From assembly GCF_003597395.2 (NCBI RefSeq), contig NC_133771.1:46589773-46653772 (forward strand): a stretch of 64,000 bases of DNA. The letters run 5' to 3'. The number at the start of each line of letters is the position of its first letter. The first letter of the stretch is position 1. The stretch comes from Chelonoidis abingdonii (taxonomy: Eukaryota; Chordata; Testudines; Testudinidae). Positions 60,201 to 64,000 of this stretch are shown one piece after another. Below the pieces are notes generated by a model. It was given only the letters and a program-made list of their open reading frames with translations, did no database searches and was not told the DNA's origin. Position numbers and translations under genes: made by a program.

Positions 60201-61309
60201 GTAACTTTAGATCTAATTCATCAAATTGCTGATCAGCTGACTCTGTTTTACTACTTCTGCCCTTCTTTTTCAAATTTGCTGAATCCATTTTAAAATAACA
60301 TGCTTTCTGTAGTGATGTGGATGAGGTAAAAACCTTTTAGAAACCAATTTTCTAGACTAGGTGTAGTTCTGTTTATCTATTTTGTCTTCATCATTAAACA
60401 CATCATGCATTCTGGCCCAATACCACTTTCTAGACTGGAATTGAGGCTACGGAAAAAATTCTGATTACATGTATGCAAGCAGCTAAGAGTTCAAATTAGA
60501 TTTACTGGAAAGAAAATGTGGTTGTCTTAGTTTTCAGCTGAAGTTCATTTTCTCAAATAAGTTAAAAGAAATGCTTTTGATGGTATGGTCCAGTAACATT
60601 TCTCTGTGTTCTACTTCTGCTTTTTTGGACTATTGTGCCAGGTTTTCTCATTTTATTCTCTTGTTTTTAACCTTTCTGACTCTGATTCTCACTTGGTCTA
60701 TGAGTTGGTTAGAATTCAGAAGTGAGCAAGACATAATTGAGATGGAAGGTATTGATCTATGAGGAAAGATGAAAGGGACTTGTTGCTGCTAAATGATAAT
60801 TCAGCGAAGATATAACTGGTAGGTATTCAAGGGCATAAACATCATAAAGGGAATGGAGTCTTAGCTGAAATTCTCAACCTTGTTCAGGCCCCTTTTTTCC
60901 ATATAAAAAGACTATAAAGGGGGCCCTAAATCTCTGTTAGTGGCTGTAGGAGTATTTCCCCCAGTGCAGGTACTATGGAAGACAGCCAAGAAGACCCTTG
61001 TAAACCCTTGTATTAGAAGATGGGGCAGGTGTGAGGCCACTTTAAGCAGCAATAGAGAAATTTACAAGCAGTGCTGTGGTAGGTAGTCTCCCCAGGTTGT
61101 CCTGTCGTAATTTAGACAGTCCTCAAGGCTATCTTAAATTATGTCGGGGACCTTTCCAACCCCCAGAGTAGCCCAGGATCATAAGGGTGCAAAGATGGCT
61201 TAAAGCTACCTTGCCTCCCCCACGTCCTGAGGAGCAAGATCTGTGCTGTGCCCCTTAGAGGTGTGGCATAGAATCCCCTCCCTTGCGTAGAATAAGGGGA
61301 ACTAGGTAG
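57291..61309. other. 5' flank, no element recognised
   Basis: 4 kb of AT-rich sequence; a T-rich run at 57296-57309 and several A-rich tracts. No motif-bearing frame, RNA gene or complete repeat identified. Confidence 0.55.
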
Positions 61310-61329
61310 GAATCGTGGCCTAAATTTTA

Positions 61330-61550
61330 ATTTTCTTAATTTCATGCCAAATATCAAGAAATAGCTCTTAATACTGAGATCTATTAGACTGTGGAATGGC
61401 CTTTCATGAGAAGTGGTGGATGGAATCCTTATTCCTTGAATAATTTAAAACTGGATGGACAAAACAGTAGAAAACGTACTGTAAGGAAAAATCCTGAATT
61501 GGCAGGGGTATGCATTAGATGATCTAATAGGCAAATTTCATCTCTGATTA
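61330..61550 (+). mobile_element. CR1 LINE 3' fragment
   Basis: Contains ATTAGACTGTGGAATGGCCT, GAAGTGGTGGATGGAATCC, TTTAAAACTGGATGGACAAA and ATTAGATGATCTAATAGGC, the C-terminus and 3' UTR of CR1 in plus orientation. Non-coding as sequenced. Confidence 0.75.
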
Positions 61551-63611
61551 AATCATACCACTTGCCTTTAGAAAAATATTTATCTTGGACCTTCATGTGA
61601 AAAGCACTTAAAGCAAAGATTTCTATACACATAACATAATTAATATATTTAAATAAATCATGCATTTTCTCACAGCCATGAAATTAGAACCTTCAGCCAC
61701 AAGTACACTAAAGCGTTATAGTGTTTAGCAGTTTACAGTCATTATCTGAGATTATATTACAATGTTAGCAACAATTTGCCTCTTGACATAAGACATCCCA
61801 TCATTGAATTACATACCAGTAGTGGAGAGACTGTATTATATTCAGACAAATTTCATTGATGTTATATGTTCAGTAACATTCTCAGAGCTACTATATCACC
61901 TTGTTACTTTTGGTAACAGGATAAGACTATTCTTCTACAATTGCCTGTTTTGCTAATCAAACATTCACAGCCAGGCAAGTTATTCTAATTTATTAATACC
62001 TCGATTACTTCTTTTGTCTTTAAATAAGAATTTTTAAAAATTTTAACACTTTAACAGTATTAAATGAGATACAAAATGCACCTCATAATAAGTAATACTT
62101 GTATAATAACCCTTCATAATGGTAATTTATGTAAAATCAGAATGAACTTATATCTCCATTTAATTTATCAGTTTAAAGCTGGTTATTTTCTGAATGGCCA
62201 AATAAATCCATTATTTGAAAGCATTTTTTCATCAGAGAGATGACTTTTTATATTCATATATTTTATGACCTGCACTGGCCAGTGTCTCCTGAAGTATGAT
62301 GGGGAAATTCAGCACTGATTTACACCTGCTGGGCCAGTATCTCTTCTTTGCCAGAGCATAATAATATCCAGCTCTTAAAGTGCTTTTCATAAACTGAAAA
62401 ACAGCTTGGATCATGAAAACTTTATTCTGCATAGCATACAACTACACCTTGTGATGTCATATGGAGGGCCTGTGTCTTTTCTTGAGGCATCCAGAATTGG
62501 CCAAAGTCAGAAAGACAGCCTCCTGAACTGGATGGAATGGTCTGTTCTTCATTATAACAATTCTCATGTCCCCTGTCTCCACTGCTAACAAGCAGAATAT
62601 GGCCCAGTACACTTGTTTGATGTTGTTAATATGAACAAGAGGAATATATAAAATTTTTAAAGACAAGACAAAAGTAAATTTGAAAAATAGTCCTTGAGCT
62701 GAATCTGCAACCAGTTGCAGTTTGCATAACGATTGATGAAATTTTAAATGTCTCAACATCTTATCCAATTTTAACTGCACTAATTTAACTATTAAAAAGA
62801 AACCAACAATAACACGGTTCTACAAGAGGTGCCACTGTGGACTAAAATGCTGACCTTTCACACCTGATAGCTTGGATTCAAACATGGACCAGGCTTCAAA
62901 GAAACTAATCTTCACGCAGTTTGACAAAATTCCAGTCAGTGTCAGTTCTTTCTTACGAGAGAGAGGCATCTATTTCTGGAAAATAAGAGGGCAACTAACT
63001 TATTCAACTTGGAGGAGGGGCAAAGCTAAGAGATGAATACCAAACTGGAGGAAAGTGAAGCAGGGAGAGAGAACTTGGAAAGGAGTAGTAGAAAAATAAG
63101 AGAATGCAGGGAAAGAATGCCAAGTTAGAAAAGAATAGGAAAAGGGAACAAAAACGGGGGTAGTCATCTGATCTCTTTTTTTTTTTTTATTTTATTTTCT
63201 TTCACTGAAAGAAGAGAGGATAAAATGGGAGAGAAACAAATGAATTTCAAATCCTAATTCAGTCTCTAACGTTTCTTACAAGATTCAAGTCTCAGCTGTT
63301 CTCTGCTTGTAAACAGTGCCTTTATGTTAAACATGTGAATTCATACAGCATATCTAGAATAGTCAGGCCTACAATTAAACACATTGAGGGTAAAAAAAAA
63401 ATGCAAAAGGGTCTAAGTCCCATTTTCAAAAGTGATATAGGGTCAGGTTTTTAGAGTAAGGTATTTAGGCACCTACTGGGATTTTAAAATGCACCTAATC
63501 TGCTTAGGCACCAGAGTCCCATTGCAATTAAACATTTAAGCTGCTTCAGTGTTTTCTGAAAATCCTACTAGGCATCACTCTACCTCTTTAGATGGCCAAA
63601 TATCTTTGAAA
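61551..63611. other. 5' flank, with an old repeat near its right end
   Basis: Mostly AT-rich without recognisable structure; T/A run at 63176-63190. From about 63420 to 63600 the words GTATTTAGGCACCTACTGGG and CACCTAATCTGCTTAGGCACC match an old sauropsid interspersed repeat also hinted at 8060-8165. Confidence 0.45.
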
Positions 63612-63838
63612 ATCCGGATCAGCGGGCTGCGATCAATCCAGCGGGGATTGATTTATTGTATCTAGGCTAGACGCGATAAATCAACCCCCGAGCACTCTCC
63701 TGTTGACTCCAGTACTCCAGTGCCTCAAGAGGCACAGGCAGAGTCGACAGAGGAGCAGCAGCAGTCCACTCACCGTGGTGAAGACACCACGGTAAGTCGA
63801 TCTAAGTAACTTAGATCACACACACACAGTGTAGAGCA
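63612..63838. mobile_element. MITE, family A copy 3
   Basis: Begins AAATCCGGATCAGCGGGCTG and contains AGCGGGGATTGATTTATTGT, CGCGATAAATCAACCCCCG, GCAGAGTCGACAGAGGAGCAG and CACCACGGTAAGTCGATC, ending at CACAGTGTAGAGCAG. Same family and orientation as 20998-21303; inverted relative to 26298-26582. A short (CA)n tract lies near the right end. Confidence 0.7.
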
Positions 63839-63859
63839 GAGCTAAGAGAACTTTCAATG

Positions 63860-64000
63860 AGAATTAAGCTCCTAAGAACCTCAGTCTCTAATAAGTCTTG
63901 TAGCACTGGGGAAATTCTAGAAGACTGGAAGAAAGCTAATGGTGTGTTAATTTTTAAAAAGGCTTTATGGGGTGACCTGGGTAATTATACGCCTGACAGT
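63860..64000 (+). mobile_element. CR1 LINE RT fragment, cut by the window edge
   Basis: In the plus frame it reads GEILEDWKKANGVLIFKK, then PGNYTPDS-like sequence after a one-base shift: the start of the CR1 RT (EDWKKANVxPIFKKG type). Continues past position 64000. Confidence 0.75.

Noticed and set aside
1..64000. CRISPR array, phage, operon or bacterial features
   Set aside because: No direct-repeat/spacer arrays or dense coding; splice sites and LINEs/SINEs show a vertebrate genome.

Overview
The window is vertebrate nuclear DNA, AT-rich and intron-rich, and almost certainly from a cryptodiran turtle. Evidence for this is a tRNA-headed SINE of the Cry I type (56795-56981), many chelonian-type CR1 LINE fragments, Penelope-like elements, several sauropsid MITE families beginning with GTCTACACT, and a degraded Ty3/gypsy element. 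There is no bacterial or viral genome content, no CRISPR array and no operon. Nearly all open reading frames are chance or transposon-derived.

One host gene is supported: ANGPT2 (angiopoietin-2), on the minus strand. Five coding exons lie in the window and read from high to low coordinate: exon 1 (47031-47318, start codon and signal peptide), exon 2 (20709-20864), exon 3 (12924-13045), exon 4 (5773-6005) and exon 5 (2731-2861). Splice phases match at every junction and give 310 codons in frame. They cover the secretion signal, the N-terminal clustering region, the coiled coil and the start of the fibrinogen-like domain. The remaining fibrinogen-like exons should lie to the left of position 1. 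A candidate promoter with clustered GATA and ETS sites lies at about 47660-47770. In other amniotes ANGPT2 sits antisense inside an intron of MCPH1, so the window is probably also MCPH1 intron; no MCPH1 exon was recognised.

The rest is intron or 5' flank filled with mobile-element relics. From the left: CR1 (1-870); GC-rich repeat and a Tigger-like MITE (870-2146); an R2-type endonuclease fragment (7563-7883); a relic of a multicopy unclassified protein family (8790-9960); a Penelope-like element split by a CR1 (10265-11880); a CR1 3' end (12022-12345); a GC-rich repeat (13490-14165); a gypsy element with both LTRs (15771-20239); a MITE cluster (20960-27575); an LTR-like repeat, CR1 and Penelope block (27889-29812); a hAT-like element containing a 2 kb Harbinger-like element (34864-37858); a solo LTR (40270-40907); and, upstream of ANGPT2, LTR fragments, a CR1 interrupted by gypsy and SINE sequence (54135-57290), and CR1 pieces up to the right edge.

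I found no convincing new biological system. The points most worth a second look are two perfect hairpins (52876-52920 and 10918-10952), the unclassified protein-family relic, the GATA/ETS cluster, and the nested transposon stacks. Repeat names come from recognition of motifs and termini without a database search.
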